A DNA stretch of 64,000 nucleotides from CAVRGQ01 sp963720785 (lineage in GTDB: Bacteria > Actinomycetota > Acidimicrobiia > IMCC26256 > DASPTH01): NCBI GenBank assembly GCA_963720785.1, contig CAVRGQ010000004.1, positions 248,001 to 312,000 of the forward strand. Reading direction: 5' to 3'. Every line of letters begins with the position of its first letter. The first letter of the stretch is position 1. A program made the position numbers and the translations under genes. The notes beneath the pieces were generated by a model that had not been told where the DNA came from, did no database searches, and worked only from the letters and a program-made list of their open reading frames with translations. This document shows positions 51,186-60,017 of this stretch, in pieces.

Positions 51186-51659
51186 ATGATGGCTGATTCC
51201 GAAGGTGTCGCCCGTCCACCGCTGTTGGGCGCCCTCATGCGCATGCCCGTCGAGGCCGTGCACCGTCGGATCCTCGACGAGGCGGCCGCGGCCGGCTTTG
51301 CAGACCTCGTGCCGGCGCACATGGCCGTCCTGCGCTACCCCGGTCCCGACGGGCGCCGCCCGTCGGAGCTCGCGGCCGAGGCGGGCATCAGCCGACAGGC
51401 GATGAACTACGTGCTGGGGCAACTCGAGAGCCTGGGTTACCTCAGCCGAATCCCCGACGCGGACGCGCAGGACGCGCGGTCCCGGCGCATCGAGCTCACC
51501 GAACGGGGGCGGGCGTTGCGCGACACCCTCCGCGCCGCGGTGACCGCACTCGAGACCGAACTCGAAGCGGAGCTCGGATCGTCGGCCTACAGGCAGCTGC
51601 GACGGCTGCTGGTCCGCCTCAACGCCTCGACGGTGCTCGGCGGCACTCCGGCGCGCTGA
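51186..51659 (+). CDS. MarR-family regulator
   Basis: 157 residues. Winged helix with PSELAAEAGISRQAMNYVLG and DARSRRIELTERGRAL. Probably controls itself and the divergent cupin gene. ATG 51186 or 51189; leaderless box favours 51186. Confidence 0.87.
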   Translation: MMADSEGVARPPLLGALMRMPVEAVHRRILDEAAAAGFADLVPAHMAVLRYPGPDGRRPSELAAEAGISRQAMNYVLGQLESLGYLSRIPDADAQDARSRRIELTERGRALRDTLRAAVTALETELEAELGSSAYRQLRRLLVRLNASTVLGGTPAR

Positions 51660-51667
51660 GCGAAAAG

Positions 51668-51755
51668 TGGCGGAGGGACAGGGATTCGAACCCTGGGAGA
51701 CTTGCGCCTCAACGGTTTTCAAGACCGTCCCATTCGGCCGCTCTGGCATCCCTCC
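51668..51755 (-). tRNA. tRNA-Ser (anticodon TGA)
   Basis: 88-nt class II tRNA: acceptor GGAGGGA/TCCCTCC, anticodon stem ACGGT/ACCGT with CTTGAAA (TGA), T arm CAGGGTTCGAATCCCTG, CCA encoded. Confidence 0.95.
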
Positions 51756-51870
51756 AGGTGGGTCAGGCTAGAGGGCGGGGCGCGTCCCCGCGGCGGTCGA
51801 ACGGTGTGGCATCCCTCGGGTGGTCGGGGTACCGTGCCGCGGCACTCCCGGCGCCAACGGAGGACAGGCC

Positions 51871-52383
51871 ATGGACCAGGCCACACGACGGATGCTCAAC
51901 GACGCGGAGCAGCAACTCCTGCGCGAGTGCACTCCCGCGAAGCTGCGCAAGCTCGACGAGGACGCGCTGGTGGAACTGCACACGCGGGTGCGCCGTGCTC
52001 GCAACAAGTACTCGAAGCTCTACCGGCGGCGCGCCGGAGCACGGGTGCGCAAGGACCGCGGTCGGGCGAAGGCCAGCGCGGTCAACCAGCGCACCCTGGT
52101 GAAGGCCGAGGTGTTCGAGGACGCCCTGGCCGAGGTGAGTGCGCAGTTGGCGAAGGCCGCGGCGAAGAGTGCGCGGGAGCTGCGCGACGAGCGGCTGGCG
52201 ACCGCCGGCTCGGGGAAGGGCGGCCACGCGAAGGCGGCGGTGCCCGCGGCCCGGGCGTCGAAGAAGGCCGGCAAGACGAAGGCCAAGGCGCCCGCCAAGC
52301 GCAAGACGCCCATCGGCAAGCGCGCGGCCGCATCGAGCCGTGCCGCGACGCGGCGACACCAGGCGAAGCGCGCGGCCCGCTGA
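51871..52383 (+). CDS. basic protein with Lys/Ala/Arg-rich tail
   Basis: 170 residues. The N-terminal 95 are helical and charged (LLRECTPAKLRKLDEDALVE); the last 55 are almost entirely Lys, Ala, Arg, Pro (KKAGKTKAKAPAKRKTP), like histone-H1 or HU-extension tails. GGAGG at 51859-51863 sits 7 nt before ATG. A DNA- or RNA-binding role is inferred. Confidence 0.7.
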   Translation: MDQATRRMLNDAEQQLLRECTPAKLRKLDEDALVELHTRVRRARNKYSKLYRRRAGARVRKDRGRAKASAVNQRTLVKAEVFEDALAEVSAQLAKAAAKSARELRDERLATAGSGKGGHAKAAVPAARASKKAGKTKAKAPAKRKTPIGKRAAASSRAATRRHQAKRAAR

Positions 52384-52426
52384 GGATCGGCGCGCTGACC
52401 CGCCGAGTGCCGGAGCGCCAAACCGT

Positions 52427-52627
52427 TCACGCCACGTTCTCGTGCACCTCGATGTGGTGGGGGACACCGTCGATGCCGATGCCGGCCTCGAGCGTCTGGA
52501 TGGTCTCGATCGGGTGGGTCGCTCCGTCGGGGTCCTGAGTACTCAAGGTCTCGATGATCAGCACCGCATCGGGCAGGCCGTCGTTGTCGAGGTCGAGGTA
52601 CTTCACCTCTTGCTGCAGCGTCGTCAT
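52427..52627 (-). CDS. small protein with EF-hand-like loop
   Basis: 66 residues. DLDNDGLPDA resembles a calcium-binding DxDxDG loop. AAGGGA lies 6 nt before ATG 52627. No family recognised. Confidence 0.5.
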   Translation of the reverse strand: MTTLQQEVKYLDLDNDGLPDAVLIIETLSTQDPDGATHPIETIQTLEAGIGIDGVPHHIEVHENVA

Positions 52628-52636
52628 CGTGCATCC

Positions 52637-52660
52637 CTTCTCGTCTTCTCGTCTTCTCGG
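52637..52660 (+). repeat. 8-bp tandem repeat, three copies
   Basis: CTTCTCGT twice then CTTCTCGG, just upstream of the EF-hand-like gene. Confidence 0.6.
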
Positions 52661-52739
52661 CGGGTCGTCGAGTGATGCCAGCGTCGCACCGCCGGGTCGC
52701 GAAGTCGGTGTGGCGTGGTTGCAGTCCTGTGACGATCGT

Positions 52740-53338
52740 TCAGGCGCTGGGGGCCACTTCGGGGAAGTCCGCGCGCCTGAGCACGCCGTGCTGCAACTTC
52801 CCGGAAGTGTCGGGCACGTCGACCGCCTTGCCGTCGAGGAGCAACCGCACCTGATCGATACCCGGAAGTTGCGTCGCCGTGAACACGAGTTGTGCGACGG
52901 CCAGGCGCCGGTCGCGCACGCCGGTGTCGTTGCCGAACGATCCCGTCAGGTCGACGGCGGCCGTCTTCCCGTCGAGCGCCACCGAGGAGACCGTGAGCTC
53001 CGGCGACAGCAACGTGCGGATCCCGCGGCGCGCCTCGGTGTCGGACGGTCCGTCGAGCAACCGTTCCAGCACCGCGGCCGGCTTGCTCCCTCCGGATGAT
53101 GCCTTGCGGTCGACCGTCACCAGCCGCCCGGCGTTCACGAAGTAGAGCGCGGGTCGCGAGCGCGTCGGGCACCGTGGTGGTCGGCGCGGTCTGGTTCTCG
53201 CGGTCGAGCAGCCCGAAGGGCACGTCCGGCCTGTCGATCGGGCGCGCGGTCGTCTGTCCTTCGACACCGCACGCGCCCAGCGTGACAGCGCCCGCCACGA
53301 CGAGCGTGAGGACGAGCGGCGCGGCGTCGTCGCTGCAT
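52740..53338 (-). pseudogene. GerMN-domain lipoprotein (LpqB-like), two +1 frameshifts
   Basis: About 198 residues over three frames. ATG 53338 overlaps the kinase stop; an insertion near 53320 restores a signal and lipobox (VAGAVTLGAC), and one near 53151 restores the GerMN domain (ALYFVNAGRLVTVDR, AVLERLLDGPSDTEARRG, VALDGKTAAVDLTGSF). In actinobacteria a GerMN lipoprotein, LpqB, follows mtrAB and modulates the kinase. This one is shorter, lacking the C-terminal propeller. Confidence 0.7.
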
Positions 53339-54735
53339 CATGCGTACCGCTCCGGGATCGCGATCACGAACCGGGCGCCGAGGTCGCCCGGCGCGTCCTC
53401 GACCCAGACCGTTCCCTCCAGCAGACGCGCATGCTCGGCGACGAGCGCGAGTCCGAGTCCGGTGCCACCGTCGGCACCGCGGCGACCGGCCGCAGCACCG
53501 CGGCGGAAGCGCTCGAAGATCTCGTCGCGCTCGCCCGGAGGGATCCCGGGCCCCCGGTCGTCGACGGCGATCTCGACCCGGCCCTCGTTCCGGCGAACGT
53601 GCACCGCCGCGGTGCCTTCGCCGTGGCTGCGCGCGTTGTCGAGGAAGTTCACCAGCACGCGGTTCAACCGGCGCTTGTCGGTGAGCACCGGGTGGACCGC
53701 GAGCCACGGATCGATGTCGAGCACGAACTCGGGTTGGTCGGTCAGGGCCACGGCGTGCAGGACCAGCTCGCCGACGTTCACCGACTCGAGGGCGAGATCG
53801 TCGACGTCGGCCTCGGCCCGCGCGAGCTCGAGCAACTCCGTGACCAGGCGCTCGAACCGGCGCACTTCCGCGGTGAGCAGCTCCAATGGCTCGCGCACCG
53901 TCGGATCGAGCAGCACGGCTCGACGGTCCAGCACGTCGGCGGTGGCGCGCATCGTCGTCAGGGGCGACCGGAGCTCGTGGCTGACGTCAGAGGCGAACCG
54001 GGCGTCGCGGTCGATCCGCTCCTGGAGTGCGTCGACCATGTGGTTGAACGATCCGGCGAACAGGTCGAGGTCGGGATCCGAGTTCGCGTCGAGCCGACGG
54101 GCGAGCTCCCCGTTCGCGATGGCCGCCGCAGCATCGCTCACGTCGCGGAGGGGTCGCAGCACGCGGCGTCCCGCCCAGAGCCCGAGCAACGCGGCGGCCC
54201 CGGTCGTGGCGAGGGCGGCGCCGAGCAGCGAGTTGCGGATGATGGTGAGCGTCGAGTCGAGCTCGCTCAGCAAGCTGATCTCGTAGTAGTCGGCGCCGAC
54301 CGATGCGACGGGCACACCGATGACCAGTTCCGGTCCGCTCGGGGTCGAGATGCGTTGGTGGCCCGCGGTGCCCTGCGACACGAGTGCTCGCAACGATGTC
54401 GGGATGCTGTCGCGCCCCGCCGCGACCGAGGTTCCGTACCAGGATCCCCCCGCGCGTACCACGCTCGTAGATCCGGTCGGGAGTTCCAGCGCGGCGAGCG
54501 ACGTCGACGGTTCGGCGCCCGGACCGCGCAGCTCGTCGCGCAGCACGCGCGCGTTCACGAACGCCTGACGCTGTGCGGAGCGCTCGCGTTGCCCGAGGAG
54601 GTAGCGGTTGGCGAGCGCGTACGTCAGCACCGCGAGCGTCGACGAGAGCAGCAGGGCACCGACCGCGAACGACACGACGATGCGGAAGCGCAGACCGCGG
54701 CGGAGGTGCTCCGTTCGCCCGCGCGGCCCCTTCAC
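53338..54735 (-). CDS. sensor histidine kinase (MtrB-like)
   Basis: 465 residues: two membrane helices (about 18-42 and 168-188) around an extracytoplasmic sensor, HAMP, phosphoacceptor His253 in SDVSHELRSPL, N box NFLDNARS, G boxes DRGPGIP and GGTGLGLALV. ATG-side overlaps the response regulator stop. Pairing with the GerMN lipoprotein gives an MtrAB-LpqB-like set. Confidence 0.88.
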   Translation of the reverse strand: MKGPRGRTEHLRRGLRFRIVVSFAVGALLLSSTLAVLTYALANRYLLGQRERSAQRQAFVNARVLRDELRGPGAEPSTSLAALELPTGSTSVVRAGGSWYGTSVAAGRDSIPTSLRALVSQGTAGHQRISTPSGPELVIGVPVASVGADYYEISLLSELDSTLTIIRNSLLGAALATTGAAALLGLWAGRRVLRPLRDVSDAAAAIANGELARRLDANSDPDLDLFAGSFNHMVDALQERIDRDARFASDVSHELRSPLTTMRATADVLDRRAVLLDPTVREPLELLTAEVRRFERLVTELLELARAEADVDDLALESVNVGELVLHAVALTDQPEFVLDIDPWLAVHPVLTDKRRLNRVLVNFLDNARSHGEGTAAVHVRRNEGRVEIAVDDRGPGIPPGERDEIFERFRRGAAAGRRGADGGTGLGLALVAEHARLLEGTVWVEDAPGDLGARFVIAIPERYA

Positions 54736-55422
54736 CGTCGCTGCATCCGGTACCCGAGCCCCCGGACCGTTTTGATGAGATCAGGGTTCGACGGGTCGCG
54801 CTCGATCTTGGTGCGGAGGCGGCGGATGTGAGCGTCGACGAGGCGCCCGTCGCCGAGGTAGTCGTAGCCCCACACCCGCTCGAGCAGCTGCTCACGGCTC
54901 AGCACCTGTCCGAGGTGCTCGGCGAGCTCGCACAGCAGGTGGAACTCGGTCCGGGTCGAGCGCGACATCCTCGCCGTCGAGCGCGACGCGACCGGCCGTG
55001 CGCTCGATGAGCAGACCGTCGAACTCGAGCGACTCGCTCGGCGGATCGGTGGGTTGCACCCGTCGGAGCAGCGCGCGCATCCTCGCCGCGAGCTCCTTCG
55101 CCGCGAACGGCTTGGTCACGTAGTCGTCGGCGCCGGCTTCGAGACCGGCCACGACGTCGTGGGTGTCGGTGCGCGCGGTCACGATGATGATGGGGACGCC
55201 GCTCGCCTGGCGCAACGCGCGACACACCTCGAAGCCGGTCATGCCCGGCAGCATCAGATCGACGAGCACCAGGTCGGCGGGATCGCGGGCGAAGGCATCG
55301 AGCGCGTCCTCACCACTCACCGCATCGGTCACTCGGTAGCCCTCGTCGACGAGCGTGAGCCTGACCGCGGCGCGGATCCGCTCGTCGTCCTCGACGATCA
55401 ACACTGAGTTGGACACGCTCAC
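54732..55422 (-). pseudogene. OmpR/PhoB-family response regulator (MtrA-like), +1 frameshift
   Basis: About 229 residues after removing one base near 54957 (GCGCTCgACC). Receiver: EDD at 11-13, phospho-Asp55 (VLVDLMLPG), Lys104 (YVTKPF). The winged-helix DNA-binding part (TEFHLLCELAEHLGQVLSRE, RVWGYDY, DAHIRRLRTKIE, VRGLGYRM) lies in the second frame. Essential in relatives if truly MtrA-like, which argues against real inactivation. Confidence 0.82.
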
Positions 55423-55622
55423 AGGATGTCAGACGACTCCGGCATCTCGCCGGGCACCACAGACCGGGCAATCGTGCGCGTGGCCTCGTCGAAGCGCGAA
55501 TCGCCCGGATCGGGCGGTTCCGGCGATGGTTCGAACGGTTCGTCGCCCACGCGGATCGCGTCGAGCAGGCCCCCCAGGTCGACGGCGGAGAAGCGTGCGC
55601 CCTGACCGGGTGTCTCAGCCAC
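55419..55622 (-). CDS. short acidic protein in the two-component operon
   Basis: 67 residues, no known family. Its start overlaps the STAS gene by 8 nt and its stop overlaps the regulator GTG (GTGA), so it is translated within the operon. Acidic, Pro-rich middle (EPFEPSPEPPDPGD). Confidence 0.55.
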   Translation of the reverse strand: MAETPGQGARFSAVDLGGLLDAIRVGDEPFEPSPEPPDPGDSRFDEATRTIARSVVPGEMPESSDIL

Positions 55623-55902
55623 GGGTGCCGCTTCCCACCCGGAAGGCCAGACCCTCGCTCACCCGCGCGCCCAGGGTCGCACAGGTGGTGAGCGCCGCCA
55701 GACCCGTCGCGGAGCACTCTCCGATGTCACGGATGTCGATCTCGACGCGCTGACCGTCGCCGCGCACCTCCAGCGCGGTCTGGACCACCTGCAACAGCAT
55801 CCCGGCCACTTCCCGATGGAGGGGGCCGAGCACGGCGACCACCACGGCGTCGTCGGTGGCGCTCACGGAGATCGGGGACGGTGGGGAGTCGGATGTCGTC
55901 AT
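55615..55902 (-). CDS. STAS-domain (anti-sigma-antagonist-like) protein
   Basis: 95 residues. DIRDIGECSATGLAALT has the STAS Ser/Thr loop (DxSxxGLxxL pattern). First gene of the STAS-67aa-RR-HK-GerMN operon. GATGCT ends 6 nt before ATG 55902. Confidence 0.72.
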   Translation of the reverse strand: MTTSDSPPSPISVSATDDAVVVAVLGPLHREVAGMLLQVVQTALEVRGDGQRVEIDIRDIGECSATGLAALTTCATLGARVSEGLAFRVGSGTRG

Positions 55903-56041
55903 GTGGGCAGCATCCGTCGTGACTGTTGCGACGACGTGACGGAGGGCTGCTGATCTCTTGACGAGGTGGGGGCGCGAAGTCACCGGATCGCAATCTCTTG
56001 CGCGCCGACCCGCGAACCTCGCCGGGAAGGATCGGACGGTG

Positions 56042-56203
56042 ATGGTGCACGGACCCACGTACGGAGCGAACTGGTTGGCGGGTCAACCCGACGACCGCCC
56101 GATGGCGGACACGTCCCTCGAGCGGCGCGTGCTCGGGTTGGCCGTCCTGCAACTGCTCGTCGTGATGCTGCTGGTCCTGGGGCGTCTGGGCCTCGGCGCC
56201 TGA
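56042..56203 (+). CDS. possible small single-helix membrane protein
   Basis: 53 residues with one C-terminal hydrophobic helix (VLGLAVLQLLVVMLLVLG). ATG 56042 with GGAAGG about 10 nt upstream. Followed by a strong terminator, which supports expression. Confidence 0.4.
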   Translation: MVHGPTYGANWLAGQPDDRPMADTSLERRVLGLAVLQLLVVMLLVLGRLGLGA

Positions 56204-56227
56204 GCAGGGAGTCCGGGGGGACCACCA

Positions 56228-56261
56228 CCGGCCGGGGCGGTCGCGGGACCGCCCCGGCCGG
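56228..56261. terminator. strong 14-bp hairpin terminator
   Basis: CCGGCCGGGGCGGT / ACCGCCCCGGCCGG with a 6-nt loop, perfect pairing. Confidence 0.8.
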
Positions 56262-56605
56262 GGTCGGGCCGTCGGTGGCGTGACCCGAGCGCGTCAGACC
56301 CCCGTCGCGCCGCCGTCATCCGGCAGTCACGGGCGCGCCTTCGAGTGTCCGTAGCGTCACGTGCAGGTGAGCCGGGAAGTCTGGTCGGCCCGTCGCTTCG
56401 ATGCGACGGAAATGTCTCCGAGTCATGGGAGGGCCGAACCCCCTGCGTCCGCGTGTCGTGACGCACCCCGGGCACCGCACAACGCCGTGTGACGCTCTGG
56501 TTGCCTCACCGATCGCCCACCTCGCCCCGTCCGCGTCCTCGCGGCGTGGCGTCGCAACGGTCACCCATCCGGGCAATGCGTCCGGACTTCGGAGAGGAGC
56601 ACCAC
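56262..56605. other. leader region before amt, no gene seen
   Basis: 344 nt with only non-conserved open frames; ends with the ribosome site GGAGAGGAG (56591-56599) of amt. Confidence 0.5.
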
Positions 56606-58000
56606 GTGAAGAGGAAAGTCGCAGCGGCGGCGGCGTTGGGCGGAGCGGCGGTCGTCCTGACCGCAGCGCCGGCGTCCGCACAGGAATTCACCGCGGAGGC
56701 GGTGAAGGTAGATCTCGACAACGCCTACGTGTTGATCTCGGCGGTGCTCGTCATCTTCATGCAGGCCGGCTTCGCGCTGGTCGAGGCGGGGATGACGCGG
56801 GCGAAGAGCGTCGCCAACATCATGATGAAGAACCTGATGGACTTCATGGTCGGCGTGCTCGCGTTCTTCTGCGTCGGTTACGCGTTCGCCTTCGGGGCCG
56901 GCAACGACCTGATCGGCTGGAACGGCTTCTTCCTCGGCGACGGGGCGCAGTCGTACGGCAACCTCGACCTCTTCGTGTTCTTCGTGTTCCAGCTCGCGTT
57001 CGCGGCCACGGCGGCGACGATCGTGTCGGGTGCGATGGCGGAACGCACGAAGTTCAAGGCGTACTTCTTCTACAGCATCGTGATCACGGCGTTCATCTAC
57101 CCGGTCGTCGTGCACTGGCTCTGGGGTGGCGGGTGGTTGTCCCAGATGGACACGCCGTTCGTCGACTTCGCGGGGTCCACGATCGTGCACACCACCGGCG
57201 GCGTGGCGGCACTCATGGGCGCCATGGCGCTCGGGCCGCGCCTCGGGCGCTACGGCGCGGACGGCAAGCCGCGTCTGATCCACGGGCACTCGATCGCCTT
57301 CGTCGTCCTCGGCGCGATGATCCTCCTCGTCGGTTGGTACGGCTTCAACCCGGGATCGCAGTTGGCCGCCGACGCCGGCGCGATCGGCCTCATCGCCGCC
57401 ACCACCACCCTCGCCGCTGGTGCGGGCGCGGTCGTGTCGATGGGGTTGTCGTGGGCGACCACCCACGGGCGTCCCGACGTCGGTATGGCCGCCAACGGCG
57501 CGCTCGCCGGGCTCGTCGGCATCACGGCGGGCTGCGCGGCGGTGAGCACCATCGGAGCGATCGCCATCGGTGCCATCTGCGGCGCCGTGGTCGTCGGCAG
57601 CATCTGGCTCCTCGACCGGGTCCGGATCGACGACCCGGTGAGCGCGGTCTCGGTGCACGGGAGCTGCGGCATCGTCGGGACCCTGCTCGTCGGCTTCTTC
57701 GCCACCGAGAACGGTCTCTTCTACGGCGGCAACGCGGACCAGCTCGTGTCCCAGCTGATCGGCGTGGTTTCGGTGGTCGCGTGGGTTGCCGTGGCCACGG
57801 GGATCCTGTTCTGGGTGCTCAAGCACACGATCGGCCTGCGGGTCAGCGCCGAAGAGGAGCACGAGGGCCTCGACGTGATGGAGCACGGGCTCCGGGGTTA
57901 CGGACCCGAGATCTACACGGGCGACTTCGTGATCGAGGCCGGCGACGTCCGTGTCCCGATCGCACAGATGGCGGGAACCGTGACGGACGGCGGTTCCTGA
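56606..58000 (+). CDS. amt: ammonium transporter Amt
   Basis: 464 residues: signal helix ending AAPASAQ, then eleven membrane helices. Family signatures: GFALVEAGMTRAKS, the pore His in HTTGGVAALMGA and DDPVSAVSVHGSCGIVGTL. Conducts ammonium/ammonia into the cell. No glnK follows. GTG 56606 with a good ribosome site. Confidence 0.93.
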   Translation: MKRKVAAAAALGGAAVVLTAAPASAQEFTAEAVKVDLDNAYVLISAVLVIFMQAGFALVEAGMTRAKSVANIMMKNLMDFMVGVLAFFCVGYAFAFGAGNDLIGWNGFFLGDGAQSYGNLDLFVFFVFQLAFAATAATIVSGAMAERTKFKAYFFYSIVITAFIYPVVVHWLWGGGWLSQMDTPFVDFAGSTIVHTTGGVAALMGAMALGPRLGRYGADGKPRLIHGHSIAFVVLGAMILLVGWYGFNPGSQLAADAGAIGLIAATTTLAAGAGAVVSMGLSWATTHGRPDVGMAANGALAGLVGITAGCAAVSTIGAIAIGAICGAVVVGSIWLLDRVRIDDPVSAVSVHGSCGIVGTLLVGFFATENGLFYGGNADQLVSQLIGVVSVVAWVAVATGILFWVLKHTIGLRVSAEEEHEGLDVMEHGLRGYGPEIYTGDFVIEAGDVRVPIAQMAGTVTDGGS

Positions 58001-58106
58001 CCGGCAGCGGTGCGGCTCGTCGGTTGGTCGCCTCCAATACCGATGAGCCGCACCGCTCACCCGGCCCGCGACCCGTGACGCGTGGTGGGCGTGCGACACT
58101 GCGATC

Positions 58107-59298
58107 GTGCGGACTGGTTGGCGGATCGGCGTCATGGTCGTCGTCGCAAGCTTCGCGCTCGTCGCGCCGGCCGCGGCCGACTCGCCCGCGCTGAACGAAC
58201 GGGCGAAGTTCGTGAGCTACGACCTGCGCACGGGTAGGCCCGGCAAGACCTTCGATCTGGGCACCGGACGCTCGATCGCCCAGGCGGCGGTCGCGGGTGA
58301 CGTGCTCGTCGTCGACCGGCCGAGGTGCGGCTCGCAGGACCGCACCGCGCTCGTCGGCGACCAATTGCTGGCCGGCGTCGACCTCCGCTCCGGCGCCACG
58401 AAGTGGTCGCGGGAGAACGCGCGACTCGTCTCGGTCGGCGGCGCAGCACCCGTGCTCGCGCAGGACACGAACGGGCCGACACGTGAACGCAAGCTCCGCG
58501 CGCTCGACGCGAGCACCGGCGACGAGCGCTGGTCGCAGCCGTTGCTGAAGTCCTACGTGGTCACCGCCGACGACTCCACCGTCGTCGTCACCGATCGTGA
58601 TCCCACGCAGTTCTCACCCGCAGGCGGTGCAGCCGTGCTACGCCGCGCTCGATCGCCGCACCGGGAAGGTGCGGTGGCAGCAGGAACTCGGCGACACGGT
58701 GGGCGTCGGCGCGTCCATCGACGATGACACCGTGGCCATGTTCACGATGGCCCCACCTCCGTCCGGCGATCTGGTCGACGCGGAGACGCAGGTGACGGTC
58801 GTGGCACGGGACGGCGCGGCGGGCACCTCGTACACCATTCCCTTTCCACCCTCGGGCACGCCTGCGCTCGTCGGCCCGGTCGTGGTGAGCCTCGGGGGCC
58901 CCGTCCTCGCGTACGACGCCGCGTCGGGCGCGGAGCGCTGGACCGTGCAGGGCGCGGGTGTCCTGGTGGCCGGGCACCTGCTCGCGCGTGCCGACGGGGT
59001 CACCGGCTTCTCGTACGCGGCCCTGGATCCCGCGACCGGCGCGCAACGGTGGGCGGCGCCGATCTCGGGCGGTGCGCGGTCGGTGTCCGCGACTACGTCC
59101 ACGATCGTGCTGCAGGGCGCCGAGGAGATCCTCACGCTCGACGCGGCAACCGGCACGGAGCGGTGGCGGGCGCCGATGCCGAAGCTGTACAGCGATCGGT
59201 ACGCGGAGGAGACCGCGCCGTTGCCCGAGGGCAGGACCGCGATCGGCGACCGCGCGTTCGTAGTGGCCGGAGGATGCGCGCTGTCGTCGGCGCGCTGA
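58107..59298 (+). pseudogene. PQQ-like beta-propeller protein, +1 frameshift
   Basis: About 396 residues after one shift near 58615. Secreted (signal VVVASFALVAPAAADS), then repeated propeller blades with A-x-D-x-x-T-G-x-x-x-W (ALDASTGDERW, ALDRRTGKVRW, LDPATGAQRW, LDAATGTERW). No catalytic residues of PQQ dehydrogenases, so more likely a binding or scaffold protein. Confidence 0.75.
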
Positions 59299-59306
59299 GC
59301 GATGCG

Positions 59307-59951
59307 TCAGGCGTCCTCGCCGGCGCGCACAAGGGCCGTCCGCAACGTGGTGACGAGCCAGGCCTCGGCGTCGTCGAAGGCCCACCCGCTCTGACGCACG
59401 AGCGAATCGAAGCTCGCCGGTGCGGTCATCATGGTGAGCACCGACGCGGCGTGCGCTTCGTCGACGCCGGGGGCGAGGGCGCCCAACGCCCCGAGGCGGC
59501 CGGCCACGAGCTCGCAGCCGGCACGGTGGCGACCGAGGCCGTCGGCGAGCGCAGCCGCCGCGTCGGGGTCGTCGGCCGCGGCGGACAGCACGGCCCGCAC
59601 GATGTCACCGCAGCGTTCGTTGAGCTGGCGGGTCAGGTGGACCGCTGCCGCGAGCAGGGCATCGGGGTCGGGCGCGGTCCCGATCGCGCGGGCCAGCGCG
59701 GAGACGTCGGCCTCTTCGTCGATCAGGTCGTTGAGGGCCACCACGAGCTTCGACTTCGACCCCACGCTCGAGTAGATGGTCTGGACGGCGACACCGGCCT
59801 CGTCGGCGATCTGCTGGACCGAGGTCGCGCCGAAGCCGTTGGCGGCGAAGAGCCGGCGCGCCGTCTGGAGAATCTCGCGACGAGTCGCCTCGGCCGCGAT
59901 CTCGCGGCGGGTTCGACGGGGGGTTCCGCGCGGGGCTTGACCCGAGTTCAC
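59307..59951 (-). CDS. TetR-family regulator
   Basis: 214 residues. HTH about 18-65 (TRREILQTARRLFAANGFG, VQQIADEAGVAVQTIYSSVG). GTG 59951; the 66-nt gap to the divergent membrane gene holds GGAACATTCC (59973-59982), a possible operator. Confidence 0.85.
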   Translation of the reverse strand: MNSGQAPRGTPRRTRREIAAEATRREILQTARRLFAANGFGATSVQQIADEAGVAVQTIYSSVGSKSKLVVALNDLIDEEADVSALARAIGTAPDPDALLAAAVHLTRQLNERCGDIVRAVLSAAADDPDAAAALADGLGRHRAGCELVAGRLGALGALAPGVDEAHAASVLTMMTAPASFDSLVRQSGWAFDDAEAWLVTTLRTALVRAGEDA

Positions 59952-60017
59952 TAGATCTCTATTCTTCTCACTGGAACATTCCTCTAAGCAGCAGAACCAG
60001 TCTACAGGGGGTAGGGG

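Noticed and set aside
27090..52660. Short tandem repeats as a CRISPR array
   Set aside because: Units are 8-14 bp, contiguous, without spacers, and no cas gene is present.
3525..59298. Programmed +1 frameshifting as the cause of the broken genes
   Set aside because: No stop or rare codon follows the sites, no shared slippery codon is evident, and the genes are functionally unrelated.
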